Shown piece by piece: positions 52,368 to 61,722 of a DNA stretch of 64,000 bases. Under the pieces are notes generated by a model. The model saw only the letters and a program-made list of their open reading frames with translations. It was not told where the DNA came from and ran no database searches. The stretch covers positions 52,260-116,259 of the forward strand of contig CAJTCR010000009.1 of NCBI GenBank assembly GCA_910574915.1. The letters are read 5' to 3'. Position 1 is the stretch's first letter, and every line of letters begins with the position of its first letter. The stretch is from Eubacteriaceae bacterium. GTDB taxonomy: Bacteria > Bacillota > Clostridia > Lachnospirales > Lachnospiraceae. The position numbers and the translations under genes are program-made.

Positions 52368-53507
52368 TTAATTTTGCACAGGCACAAGCTCGATTTGCCC
52401 ATACGTCGTTTTTTCGAGATAGTCAAATGCAACTAACATGCAGGTTTTTGGCAGGTTCGTTTTGTCATAGCAAAGGCGCAGGCAGTAGGTGCCGTCGGCA
52501 AGCTGGATGATACCGCGTCCGCTTCTTTCGTTCCATGCTGCGTTGCTGCTGTCTGTGATGGAAAAAGAAAGCCCGTCTGTTTCTGCTGCCGCCTGTGGAT
52601 TGCGGTAATAGATATCCACATAGGTAAATATCTCGGTCTGTTCGATCGTTACGCTTTGGACGTTAGCCTCTGTGCCTTGAATGTGCCCGGAGGTTTTCGG
52701 ACGGTATACGGTTTTGCGGCTGGTGCTTTTATCCTTTAGTAAAAAGGAAGAGGAAGTTTTCATAATTTCTGCGCTGCCGCTGCCGGGACGTATCGTGTGC
52801 GACAGGACAGCATTCAGGCACGTATCGGAGGATGCACGGTCTGCCTGGATAAAGATAGAGAGGGTATCGTCCTGTATGGATTTGGCGGAAATATGGCAGG
52901 CACCCGGAGAAAACGGGCTTTCCGGTGCAAAACCGCTGTTGATATACAAGATTTCCAAGCCCTTTTCTTTGGCATAGGCACCGATGGAAATATCTTCATG
53001 GATGCCGATGCTTTCTGCACTGTCTTCCTCGGTCGTACAGTCGTCTGGCACTAAGAGATATTTGCCGCTTTCGGCGGCTTTTGCCTCGACGATAACGCTT
53101 ACCGTGCCGCTGTCGCACAATACTTCCTGGACGGTAAATGAAACGGGGAGCTTGCCGGAAGGTATGCTGCCAGAGCCGTCAGGTGCATTGGCGGCGGAGC
53201 CAGGGTCATTTTGTGTCTGGGCGATATCCGTTTCAATCAGGTGTTCGGCTTCTTTGGGCAGTTTACTGCCGGTATGTTTGAAAAAGTCTGTGATTCCCCA
53301 GTAATGGTTTGCTGCGTATGCGCCGGTAGGCAGGGCGGCAGCAAGAAGGATTGCCGCTGCCGCGGTTTTCCATGCCGTTTTTCGTGATGGCCTGGTGCTT
53401 GGATGGATTGGGTCGTTCATATTGATCAGCCTTTCTTTTAATTGTTCGGATGCGTGAAGGTTACTGTACACGCGTTGGTAATAGGTTTTGTTTGGATTGT
53501 CATTCAT
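52368..53507 (-). CDS. Membrane anti-sigma-like protein, second pair
   Basis: 379-residue protein encoded behind an ECF sigma gene and overlapping it by eight bases. A short cytoplasmic N-terminus (1-43) precedes a membrane helix at about 45-65 (WKTAAAAILLAAALPTGAY); then an outer region begins with HYWGITDFFKH, and the part from about 120 is beta-rich as in DUF4179-type proteins. It mirrors the 8.9-10.2 kb protein in design but lacks its tandem-repeat linker and is only distantly similar. Probably controls the co-encoded sigma factor in response to an envelope signal. Confidence 0.72.
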   Translation of the reverse strand: MNDNPNKTYYQRVYSNLHASEQLKERLINMNDPIHPSTRPSRKTAWKTAAAAILLAAALPTGAYAANHYWGITDFFKHTGSKLPKEAEHLIETDIAQTQNDPGSAANAPDGSGSIPSGKLPVSFTVQEVLCDSGTVSVIVEAKAAESGKYLLVPDDCTTEEDSAESIGIHEDISIGAYAKEKGLEILYINSGFAPESPFSPGACHISAKSIQDDTLSIFIQADRASSDTCLNAVLSHTIRPGSGSAEIMKTSSSFLLKDKSTSRKTVYRPKTSGHIQGTEANVQSVTIEQTEIFTYVDIYYRNPQAAAETDGLSFSITDSSNAAWNERSGRGIIQLADGTYCLRLCYDKTNLPKTCMLVAFDYLEKTTYGQIELVPVQN

Positions 53508-54021
53508 CGTGCCACGCTCCTTTCAGTTGCCGTTTCAGCATTTTTCTTGCACGCATTAACTGTGTCTGTATCGTAGTTTCTTTTTTCTGCAAAATGTGTG
53601 CGATCTCCCTAATGGAATACGATTCATAATAATATAGGTGTACGACGCTGCGGTAGGCTTCTGGCAGAGAGGCAACGGCATGGAACAAGGCGGAGGCTTC
53701 GCTGCTTTGCGGCTGCGGTGCAAAGCCTGCTCCCGCCGCATGGTCTAACGCCAGAGACAGCTCGGTAAAGCCCATCGGCTGTATGTTCCGGCGCCAGGCA
53801 CACGACAGATGGTTTTTGCAGGCATTGATGGTCACTCGGATCAGCCAGCGTTTGACATGCTCTGCATCGGTAAAATCAGTATCTGTCTGGTAGAGCTTTA
53901 AAAATGCCTCCTGCACGATATCTTCTGCGTCAGACAGCTCTTTACAGTAATTGACCGCAATGCGCAGTATCGTATCCGCATAGAGCCTGACGTATTCTGC
54001 ATAAGTATTTTCGGAAAGCAC
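53500..54021 (-). CDS. ECF RNA polymerase sigma factor, second pair
   Basis: Sigma-70 family factor, 173 residues, start GTG with AGGAGG seven bases before it. Region 2 is seen in LSDAEDIVQEAFLKLYQTD and VKRWLIRVTINACKNH; region 4 in YSIREIAHILQKKETTIQTQL. A linker of about 30 residues between them is normal. Overlap with the anti-sigma gene couples the two. Promoter targets are unknown. Confidence 0.92.
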   Translation of the reverse strand: MLSENTYAEYVRLYADTILRIAVNYCKELSDAEDIVQEAFLKLYQTDTDFTDAEHVKRWLIRVTINACKNHLSCAWRRNIQPMGFTELSLALDHAAGAGFAPQPQSSEASALFHAVASLPEAYRSVVHLYYYESYSIREIAHILQKKETTIQTQLMRARKMLKRQLKGAWHDE

Positions 54022-54201
54022 GATGCAACCTCCTGCAAATTTGTTTGAATTTGTCTGTTTGAAAGGCCTTTCACTATCAAAACAATTTATCGGAGCAAAA
54101 TATCACACATATTAAAAATTTTTTATTTTTTTAGGCTTGCCAAGGCAAATGTGCAGAAGAATGATAAACACCGCAAGAAATTTGTGGCAGAATCAAACCG
54201 G

Positions 54202-54230
54202 TTGCAATCTGGCTGTGGCTGCGGTATGAT
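54202..54230 (+). promoter_or_regulatory. Putative promoter of the third two-component operon
   Basis: TTGCAA and TATGAT with a 17-base spacer, 50 bases before the regulator start. The rest of the 260-base divergent region is A/T-rich with no other feature seen. Confidence 0.5.
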
Positions 54231-54280
54231 AAATACCAAAAAGAAAGTGATTCGCAGGTGCAAATACAGGGGGAAGAGAT

Positions 54281-54970
54281 ATGAAGACGCTTTTAATTGC
54301 AGATGACAACGAGCAGATTTTGGATGTGCTAAAACAATACGCGCACAAAGAAGGGTATCACGTATATACGGCAAAAACAGGGACGCAGGCGCTGGAGCAG
54401 TTTGCAAGGCGTGAATACCACGCCGTTTTGCTGGATGTGATTATGCCGGAAATGGACGGCTTTGCGGTGTGCCGCGCGATACGCAAAGAGTCAATGGTTC
54501 CGATTATTATGATTACTGCGCGCGGGGAGGATTTTGAGCGGATTATGGGATTGGATATCGGCGCAGATGATTATGTCGTCAAGCCGTTTTCGCCGTCTGA
54601 GGTGATGGCAAGGCTGCGGGCGGTGTTGCGCAGAGTCAGTGTTTCGAATGATACCGCAGATGAGCAGCTTGCAAGGAGCAGCCTTTGCATTTGGCTGGAC
54701 AAATACAAGGTAACGGTTGACGGGCAGGAAGTCCATCTGACCAAAAAGGAGATTGAGATTTTATGGCTGCTGGCTTCCCGCACGGGTACGGTGTTTACGA
54801 GAAACCATATATTGGACGCGGTATGGGGATGCGATTATTATGGAGATGACCGCACGGTGGATACCCATATGAAACGAATGCGCGCCAAGCTGGAAAAATA
54901 CGGGCATCCTGGATGGGAGCTTGTAACGGTGCGTGGCGTTGGCTATAAATTTGAGGTGTACGATGCATAA
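54281..54970 (+). CDS. OmpR-family response regulator (PhoB/VanR-like)
   Basis: Response regulator, 229 residues. Receiver: acidic ADDNEQ, phospho-acceptor Asp52 (VLLDVIMPEMDG), Thr in MITARGED and Lys in DYVVKPFSP. Winged helix at 130-226 with VHLTKKEIEILWLLASR and the recognition helix region DDRTVDTHMKRMRAKL. It overlaps the kinase gene by eight bases. The Pho-box-like repeats 1.4 kb downstream, in front of the small secreted protein gene, have the 11-base period used by this class and are its likely target. Confidence 0.94.
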   Translation: MKTLLIADDNEQILDVLKQYAHKEGYHVYTAKTGTQALEQFARREYHAVLLDVIMPEMDGFAVCRAIRKESMVPIIMITARGEDFERIMGLDIGADDYVVKPFSPSEVMARLRAVLRRVSVSNDTADEQLARSSLCIWLDKYKVTVDGQEVHLTKKEIEILWLLASRTGTVFTRNHILDAVWGCDYYGDDRTVDTHMKRMRAKLEKYGHPGWELVTVRGVGYKFEVYDA

Positions 54971-56381
54971 GATTACTAAAAAGCTGTTTTGCTATTTTAC
55001 AGCGCTGCTGTTCTTTTTCGCGGCAACGGCATTTACAGGCTTTCAGGCGTCGCTTTCTTATTATACATATTTGAACCATGAGCGGGAGTTAAAAACAAGG
55101 GCAGAAACGATCGGCAGCCGCCTGGAAACGTTTTTGGCAGACAATGCGCCAAAGCAGGGGCGCGGGGCTTATCTTCGGTTTGTGGATGATATAGCAATGG
55201 CGGAGGCGTATATTGTGGATGCGGACGGCGAAGCGTTTTCTTATGGCAGGAATGCCGTTTCACTGCATACGCCGACAGGAGAAGTAAAACAGTTTGCCGC
55301 GCAGGTTTTTGCCAGCGGCAGCTATCGGCATTTTCGCCGGAACAATGGGCAGGAAACCGTATTTTATGCAGGAATCCCGGTGAAGGTTGCAGGAGAGGCA
55401 GTTGCCGCGGTTATTTTGTCAGATCCGTTACAGCCAGAAAAAAATGGACTGTCCGCAGCCGTGGGGATACTTGGCATCTGCATGGCTTTGGCTCTGGTGC
55501 TTTCCGCGGTGCTTTCTGTCTGCCTGTCCAGACGGTTTGTACTGCCGATCCAGCGGATTGCAGGCACTGCAAAGGAGCTTGCGGGCGGAAATTATCTTGT
55601 GTCTACGGATGTGCAGGATGAGACGGAGCTTGGCGAGCTTGCCGCAGAAATGGATGAGCTGGCAAAAAAACTCGAAGCGGCAAGGCAGGAAAGCAGCCGC
55701 CTAGAGCAGATGCAAAAAGACTATATTTCGAACATCTCCCATGAACTAAGGACGCCGGTAACCGTCATCAGGAGCCTGCTGGAAGCAGTCTGTGACGGAG
55801 TCGTGACAGGAGAAAAGGCAGTGGAATATGAGCGCCAGGTACTTATGGAAAGCATTTCCTTACAGCGTTTAATTAACGATATGTTGGAGCTTTCCCGCCT
55901 GCAAAATAAAGACTTTCCGATCGAAAAAACGAATATCGACCTTTTGTACGTGCTAGAAGACGCCATACGTGCCGTGCGGGTGCTTGCCGCCAAAAAATCG
56001 ATGCTTATCCTGTTTGATAAGCCGGATGGCGAATGGCTGATGCAGGGAGATTACGGGCGCCTGCGCCAGATGTTTGTCGCAGCGCTTGACAATGCCATAA
56101 AATATTCTGCTGCCGGAGAAAAAATTCTTGTCACCGCCTGGAAAGACGCAGGCAAAGCGGCAATCGCTGTTCAGGATCATGGGCGCGGCATACCGCAGGA
56201 AGAGATACCGCATATGTTTGAACGGTTTTACCGTTCCAGGCACAGCCGCGAGAAAGGCTCCGGGCTTGGGCTTACAATTATAAAAAGCATCGGGGAACGC
56301 CACAATATCGACGTCAGCCTGCAAAGCGCCGTCCATAAAGGGACAACGATTACATTCAGCCTGCAAATCGAACAGGCTTAA
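54963..56381 (+). CDS. Sensor histidine kinase (HAMP type)
   Basis: Membrane kinase of 472 residues. Helix 1 at about 8-31, an outer sensor domain to about 165 with a small PAS/Cache-like look (AEAYIVDADGEAFSYG), helix 2 at about 170-192, HAMP (ETELGELAAEMDELAKKL), a dimerisation domain with His260 in ISHELRTPVTVI, and an ATPase domain with ALDNAIKYSA, QDHGRGIP, MFERFYRS and GLGLTIIKSIG. The start at MHKITKK has GAGGTG before it and lies inside the regulator gene. Signal unknown; VanS/PhoR-like kinases share this plan. Confidence 0.94.
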   Translation: MHKITKKLFCYFTALLFFFAATAFTGFQASLSYYTYLNHERELKTRAETIGSRLETFLADNAPKQGRGAYLRFVDDIAMAEAYIVDADGEAFSYGRNAVSLHTPTGEVKQFAAQVFASGSYRHFRRNNGQETVFYAGIPVKVAGEAVAAVILSDPLQPEKNGLSAAVGILGICMALALVLSAVLSVCLSRRFVLPIQRIAGTAKELAGGNYLVSTDVQDETELGELAAEMDELAKKLEAARQESSRLEQMQKDYISNISHELRTPVTVIRSLLEAVCDGVVTGEKAVEYERQVLMESISLQRLINDMLELSRLQNKDFPIEKTNIDLLYVLEDAIRAVRVLAAKKSMLILFDKPDGEWLMQGDYGRLRQMFVAALDNAIKYSAAGEKILVTAWKDAGKAAIAVQDHGRGIPQEEIPHMFERFYRSRHSREKGSGLGLTIIKSIGERHNIDVSLQSAVHKGTTITFSLQIEQA

Positions 56382-56394
56382 AAATACCTGAAAC

Positions 56395-56438
56395 TGTCAT
56401 AAAATTGCCATCAAAATGCCATATACGCCTGGTATACT
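56395..56438 (+). promoter_or_regulatory. Three Pho-box-like direct repeats and -10 box
   Basis: TGTCAT, TGCCAT and TGCCAT start at 56395, 56406 and 56417, exactly 11 bases apart with A/T-rich spacers; the first unit is CTGTCATAAAA. The -10 box TATACT begins 10 bases after the last repeat and there is no -35, which is the geometry of PhoB-type activated promoters. Confidence 0.65.
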
Positions 56439-56479
56439 GTTTTTAAGCCAAAGGGCTGGAAAAATGGAGGGACAAAACA

Positions 56480-56794
56480 ATGAAGAAAAAACTATTCGCA
56501 ACAATGATGGCAATCGCAGTTTCCGTAAGCTGTATCACACCGGCAGCCGCAGCCGTATCCAGGGGGAACGGGCGCGGGCGCGCGCTGAATTATGTAGATG
56601 CAAACGGCGACGGGATCTGTGATTATTTCGGAACCGGAAGAGGGTGCGGCAGGTGGTTTACAGATGCAAATGGCGACGGCATCTGCGATAACTTTAAGGA
56701 TGCGGACGGCGATGGCGTCTGCGATTATTTCCAGGGCAGGGGAGCCGGCAGAAGAAATGGCTGCGCAGGAGCGTTTAGAAGCAGCCGCAGATAG
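56480..56794 (+). CDS. Small secreted protein with calcium-loop (DxDGDG) repeats
   Basis: 104-residue exported protein. Residues 1-25 are a signal peptide (basic KKK start, hydrophobic core, cleavage near AAAAVS). The mature part has three copies of a calcium-loop motif: VDANGDGICDYF, TDANGDGICDNF and KDADGDGVCDYF, each with the spaced Asp/Asn residues of EF-hand or thrombospondin-type-3 loops and one Cys. Gly/Arg-rich stretches link them. GGAGG precedes the ATG. Lying directly behind a two-component operon with operator-like repeats at its own promoter, it is likely an output gene and might bind calcium or another cation outside the cell. Confidence 0.82.
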   Translation: MKKKLFATMMAIAVSVSCITPAAAAVSRGNGRGRALNYVDANGDGICDYFGTGRGCGRWFTDANGDGICDNFKDADGDGVCDYFQGRGAGRRNGCAGAFRSSRR

Positions 56795-56807
56795 CAGTAA
56801 AACGCGC

Positions 56808-56883
56808 AGGATGCTGGAATAAGATCGGACAGGAGCTGTTACAACAGAAAATCCTGAAACATCATTTCCAGCATCCTTTTTTA
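56808..56883 (+). terminator. Terminator after the calcium-motif gene
   Basis: AGGATGCTGGAA pairs with TTCCAGCATCCT across a loop of 46 bases, followed by a run of T. The run overlaps the stop codon of the remnant gene on the other strand. Confidence 0.65.
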
Positions 56884-57565
56884 TTGCAGCGTTTCCCAAA
56901 ATACCTGCTGATCCTGGTAGAGCGGATTGGTCAGTATTTCTGCATTTTTTCCGACAAATGCAGCGGCAGCCCGCTGGTCGCCCTGCAACTGCCACATCAG
57001 CCATGCGGTGACGTATCCGTCCGCTGCATACAGCATCTGTCCATGCTCACAGCCTGCTTTTCGTGCCATTACTTTTGGAACGTCCAGCTTGGCGTACATT
57101 TTTTGCATCTGTTCAAGGGGAATGGCGCATTGACGGTAACCGCATTAAATACGCCTATGCCGCCCTGAGAGTGGCCGCTGATACCGATGTTGTTTCGATC
57201 CACTTTTTGATAAAAAATACTGTCGGCACGTTCGTTTTCTTCCAGCAGATACGCCAGCACAGCATCCGCGGAGTTACCGCTGCAAGTGCTTGGGTCTTCA
57301 TTGCCGAGTACAAGGAATCCCCAGGAAGCCAGATGCTCAAACAGCGCCTTATATTTGGAGCCATAGACACCCGTACCGTTGACAAGGACAACGACAGGGA
57401 ACACATTATATCCGCACCGGTTTTGACTGTTTTGGTATAATTTTTTGGAACCATCTGCGCAGTTATAATTCGAAAGACAAGGATAGCCAGCAAAGCCAGC
57501 AGTCCAAGCAGGATAAAAAGGAATATTTTTAATAATTTTCGTATGGTTTGTAAAATGGTATTCAT
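56881..57565 (-). pseudogene. Broken alpha/beta hydrolase
   Basis: Remnant of a membrane-anchored serine hydrolase spread over three frames. Frame one (from 57565) encodes an N-terminal helix and the start of the outer domain to about TKTVKTGADI. Frame two continues VFPVVVLVNGTGVYGSKYKA and holds the nucleophile elbow GHSQGG. Frame three, after a second break near 57115, continues EQMQKMYAKLDV and ends TNPLYQDQQVFWETLQ, with GCEHGQM carrying the expected catalytic His. Sequence between elbow and third part is shorter than in intact relatives, so a deletion probably accompanies the second frameshift. Confidence 0.78.
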
Positions 57566-57695
57566 ATGTTTTTCTCCCGGGTATCAATGCGTTACATTGT
57601 TTGGATAAAATAAGTGTATAACAGAAGGCAGAATTTTGCAAGTTGGGCGGTTTGTAAAAATTTATCAGGAGAAATGAGCATTTATATTTTCTAAA

Positions 57696-57741
57696 AATAG
57701 CGGGTGCTGTATTCACTGTTATTTCTGCAATGCTGTACTAG
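57696..57741. repeat. Solo end of the nested MITE, with CTAG
   Basis: Bases 57704-57737 match the right end of the 19.5 kb MITE with few changes and are followed by CTAG; eight bases further inward also match. The other end is missing, so it is a truncated copy. Confidence 0.7.
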
Positions 57742-57813
57742 TATCTGATTGATAAGTTATTTAGAATATACGAAAAATAATGTCGTTGACAATGAATGAA
57801 ATACCATATATTA

Positions 57814-57854
57814 TAAGTGTTACTAAACAAGTTCGATATAGTTTGATCGCTGTA
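57814..57854. repeat. 41-bp repeat shared with 19.8 kb, second copy
   Basis: Starts TAAGTGTTACTAAACAAG and ends CGCTGTA like the copy at 19819-19859. It lies 133 bases before the Rpn gene. The 57566-57987 interval otherwise holds only A/T-rich sequence and the MITE fragment. Confidence 0.65.
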
Positions 57855-57987
57855 GGGAATATATTTAAGTATGGCAAAAATACAGATATGAAAAAAACGT
57901 TAAGTAGAATAACTATAAACATGAAGAAGGTCTAAGGGTTTATAAGTATCCCTTGCACAACCTAAATATATTATATAAGGAGAAATT

Positions 57988-58869
57988 ATGTCTGATTTTT
58001 TAATGAAACCCAAAATAGATTTTGCCTTTAAAGAAATTATGGAAAACGAAAAAGCGCGCACCGGTTTCCTGGCTGCTGTTCTTCAATTAGACCCCAAAGA
58101 CATCAAAGAAACGCGCATCTTAAACTCTAATTTGTGCAAAGTCCACGAAAATGACAAGCTCGGCATCCTTGATGTCAGGATTTTAATGAATGACGATACA
58201 CACATCGACACCGAGATCCAGTTGTCGGAGCTTAAGATCTGGGGCGATCGTGCATTGTTTTACATTTCCAAAATGTATACAGACCAGATTGAAACAGGGC
58301 AGAATTATGACGTATTAAAAAAATGCGTCAGCATCAGTATCCTGGACTTTGTGCTGTTTGAAAACCAGCCGGAATTTTATTCCCGCTTCCACATCTTAGA
58401 GGACACCCGCCATTTTATCTATACCAACAAGATGGAATTTCATGTCATCGAGCTTCCAAAGCTTGAAAAAGAGCTGCGGGAAGATTCCGGCAGCCTGGAA
58501 TTATGGGCGAGATTTATCAATGCTGAAAAACAGGAGGAACTTGCCATGATCGCTGAAAAAGACACTTACATTCAAAGCGCTTATGACCAATTACAGGTCA
58601 TCAGCCAGGACAAACAGAAACGGATGGAATATGAAGCCCGCGAAAAAGCCATCCTGGATTATAACCAGTCTATACTTGAAGCGGAACAGCGTGGTGAACA
58701 GCGCGGCGAACAGCGCGGCGAACAGCGTGGAAGGGAATATGAATCCGTTTCTATTGCATTAAACCTAATTTCTCTCGGATTCGATGATGCAACGATTCTA
58801 AGCGCAACACGCCTTTCGATTGATAAAATAAAATCTTTGCGTAAAGAATGCACGAAAAATCACCCTTGA
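57988..58869 (+). CDS. Rpn-family recombination-promoting nuclease / putative transposase
   Basis: PD-(D/E)XK nuclease-like protein, 293 residues. The family start is clear: LMKPKIDFAFKEIM, then ILDVRILMNDDTHIDTEIQL, which carries the catalytic D-x(n)-E-x-Q/K type motif; YDVLKKCVSISILDF is also typical. The C-terminus has a run of GEQR units before a conserved helix (SIALNLISLGFDDATILSATRLS). The ATG follows AAGGAG. Rpn proteins of E. coli cut DNA and raise recombination. The gene looks complete and is surrounded by repeat fragments, so it may belong to a mobile unit, which is inference. Confidence 0.88.
   Translation: MSDFLMKPKIDFAFKEIMENEKARTGFLAAVLQLDPKDIKETRILNSNLCKVHENDKLGILDVRILMNDDTHIDTEIQLSELKIWGDRALFYISKMYTDQIETGQNYDVLKKCVSISILDFVLFENQPEFYSRFHILEDTRHFIYTNKMEFHVIELPKLEKELREDSGSLELWARFINAEKQEELAMIAEKDTYIQSAYDQLQVISQDKQKRMEYEAREKAILDYNQSILEAEQRGEQRGEQRGEQRGREYESVSIALNLISLGFDDATILSATRLSIDKIKSLRKECTKNHP
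58684..58731 (+). repeat. Four tandem 12-bp units encoding EQRG repeats
   Basis: GAACAGCGTGGT-type unit repeated four times with minor changes. The unit length keeps the reading frame, so slippage alters only the linker length of the nuclease. Confidence 0.85.
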
Positions 58870-59235
58870 TCCTGCCCGCTAAAATCAAGCCTTCATAAAA
58901 TTTGTCGGAAAATTTTAGCACTCAATACTTGTTATTATGGCGTGGATTTTATCTAATTTCATAAAGTGTCGTAAGCGCCTATTTACAGGCGTTATACGGA
59001 TTTTACGATTTTATCTCGTTTTATTATTATTTGTCTTTTTTAAAAAATTTGGTGTCAAAATTGGTGTCAGAGAATGGTATTTGGAGAAATCTGCTATTCT
59101 TTTCAGATAGTGCTTTAATAAAAAATATCATAACGAATGGATTGGAACACAGAGTCAGCGTTCCTTTTCTATTTTCAGACGTTCAGAAATGAGCGTCTAT
59201 TTTTTTAACTAAAACGAAAGGAGAATCATAACATT
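58870..59235. other. Intergenic junction region before the conjugative-element remnant
   Basis: No gene seen. It contains a hairpin CGCC-TATTTACA-GGCG near 58977, two GGTGTCA direct repeats 11 bases apart (59052-59069), possibly an element end, and a stem-loop next to a T-run close to the surface-protein gene. Base composition falls here relative to the left side. Confidence 0.5.
59177..59206 (+). terminator. Stem-loop with T-run upstream of the surface-protein remnant
   Basis: AGACGTTC pairs with GAGCGTCT (one wobble) followed by seven T. Its place 30 bases before the ATG suggests a leader attenuator or the terminator of an upstream transcript. Confidence 0.55.
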
Positions 59236-61722
59236 ATGGAAAAAATCTTGAAACGGTTACTGACAGCGATTCTTGCTATAGTGACCGTATTTACAACCTT
59301 GCCTGTCACGCAGATACACGCCGCTGATTCCGTCTACACTCATTCAGACGGTCACGCAGGTACGGTTGTCAAAGTGACAGACGGCGGCTCAAAAGAATCC
59401 ACTTTTGAAGAGGGGTGGTTGAAAGCTGACGGAAAGACGGCTTATTGTATCCAACTAGGCGCAGCGTTCCAATCTGGAAATAAAATACGGAAGAACGCTA
59501 CGGAACGGTTGAGCGAAACGCAGATTAATGACGTGGCTCTCAATCTGGAATATGTCAGAAACATACGAAAAATTATTCCGCTGAACAGGCTTACCTGCTC
59601 CAACAGTGTACCGTATGGCGCAGGTTAAGCGTTCATTTAGGCTGGGGATATAAAAATACGCATGTTGCCTATGATGAAATCCCCAAAAGTGAGCAGAATG
59701 AACTCTATGCCAATGCAAAGGCTTTTGCCAAAGAAAACAAAAACCGTTATGATTGCGGCGGCTATATCTACACTGGAGAGGGGCAGGACTTAGGGCAGTT
59801 CTGGGCGAATTTAGCGGTAGGAAACGGGAATTTACAGAAAAGCTCTACGAATACAGGTATCACCAGAGGAAATGACTGTTACTCCCTCTCTGGTGCGACC
59901 TATGGGGTATATTCTGATAAAGGCTGTACGAAGTCTGCTGCTACTCTCACTACAGACGGAAACGGCAATACAAATACGGTGGAGCTACGAGCCGGAACAT
60001 ATTATGTGAAAGAGACAAAAGCTCCAAAGGGATTTCAGCTTGATAAGACCGTCCATACCCTTACAGTTAAAGTAGGTGAGACTACTACCTTAAAGGTCAG
60101 TGATACACCAAAAGCTACAAACACACAGATTGAGCTTTTCAAGCTGGATATGGATACTGCAAAAGGCACGCCGCAAGGAAACGCTGTCTTAGAGGGCACA
60201 GAGTTTGTCTGGAAATATTACGACGGATATTACACCAGAGACAATCTCCCATCAGCACCGACAAGCACATGGACGACACGGACAAAAGCGGAGAAAGGCA
60301 GCAACGGCATAACCCACTATATCACACAGTTAACAGATTCCTACAAGGTTTCCGGCGATAGCTTTTATATGCAAAATGGCTCTATCTGTCTGCCGCTTGG
60401 CTGTGGATAAGGCTACCGGGGAGAAATCTATCATAGCAGGTAAGAATGTGACGATTGTTGATACTGTTTCTTTGGACGGATTAAAGAAAGGCACAAAATA
60501 CCAGCTCAAAGGATGGGAAATGGTGAAGTCTGAAAATGCGGAACTTCTGATTGACGGAAAGCCTGTGGAAAATGACCTCACATTTACCGCAAAAGATTCT
60601 AAGATGGAAGTCCAGATTGCTTTTACATTCAATGCCAGTGCGCTTGCTGGAAAAGAGCTGGTGACTTTTGAGGAATTGTACGACGTAACGAATCCCGACG
60701 AGCCGGTTAAGGTAGCGGAACACAAAGACATAGAGGACGACGGGCAGAAGGTGACGATTAAGGAACGTGTGATAGACATTCATACAAAGGCTTGCGATAA
60801 AGCGACAGGCGACAAGATGATTCTTGCCAGCAAAGATATAACGATTGTTGATACGGTAGCATTAGCCGGATTGGAAAAAGATACAAAATATCAGCTCAAA
60901 GGCTGGGAAATGGTGAGGTCTGAAAATGTGGAACTTCTGATTGACGGAAAACCTGTAGAAAATGACCTTACATTTACCGCAGAGGATTCCGAAATGGAAA
61001 TGCAGCTTTTCTCTACCTTTAATGCCAGTAAGCTTGCAGGAAAAGAGCTGGTGACTTTTGAGGAACTATACGACGTGACGAATCCTGACGAGCCGGTTAA
61101 GGTGGCAGAACATAAAGACATTGAAAATGACAGGCAGACTGTGACGATTACAGAGCGCATTATCACCATGCACACCAACGCTGCCGATAAAGCTACAGGA
61201 GAAAATACAATCGACGCTGGCAAGGAAGTAACGATTGTTGATACAGTTTCCTTAGATGGTATAAAAAAAGGTGTGAAATATCAGTTGAAAGGCTGGGAGA
61301 TGGTAAAATCTGAAAATGCAGAGCTTATCATCAATGGCAAACGTGTGGAAAATGACCTTACGTTCACCGCTACAGACAGCACAATGGAGATTCAGATTGC
61401 CTTTACATTCAATGCCAGCGAGCTTGCCGGAAAAGAACTTGTGACCTTTGAGGAATTGTACGACGTGACGAACCCTGACAAGCCTATCAAGGTAGCAGAA
61501 CATAAAGAAATTGAGGATAAGGGGCAGACGGTGACAATTACAGGAAAGCCCGACGAACCGACCACGCCAGAATCCGATACGCCGACAGGCAAGGGCAATC
61601 CGCCAAAAACAGGCGACACGACAAATCTTGCGCTCCTGTTTCTCCTGCTTATTTTATCCGCTGCCGGACTTGTATTTACGGCATACAGGAAATACCGCAG
61701 TATGAAAGCAAGTCATAACTAA
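59236..61722 (+). pseudogene. VaFE/SpaA-type LPxTG-like surface protein, broken by two frameshifts
   Basis: Large cell-wall protein of the kind carried at the start of Tn1549-like conjugative elements. Part 1 has a signal peptide ending near QIHAAD and an N-terminal domain; the first frame fails near 59565 and stops at 59628. Part 2 (to 60410) continues with YSAEQAYLLQQC, ALAVGN-like text and a SpaA domain ending KETKAPKGFQLDK. Part 3 (from about 60400) holds three VaFE repeats of about 127 residues, each with DKATG, TIVDTV and KELVTFEELYDVT, then a proline-rich stretch, the sortase-like signal NPPKTGD, a membrane helix and a basic tail. Between parts 2 and 3 sequence is probably missing. No single protein can be made. 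Confidence 0.85.

Noticed and set aside
56492..57004. 170-residue minus-strand frame over the calcium-motif gene
   Set aside because: Antisense to the repeats of the secreted protein; low-complexity Ala/Ile/Cys pattern arises from the DxDGDG codons.
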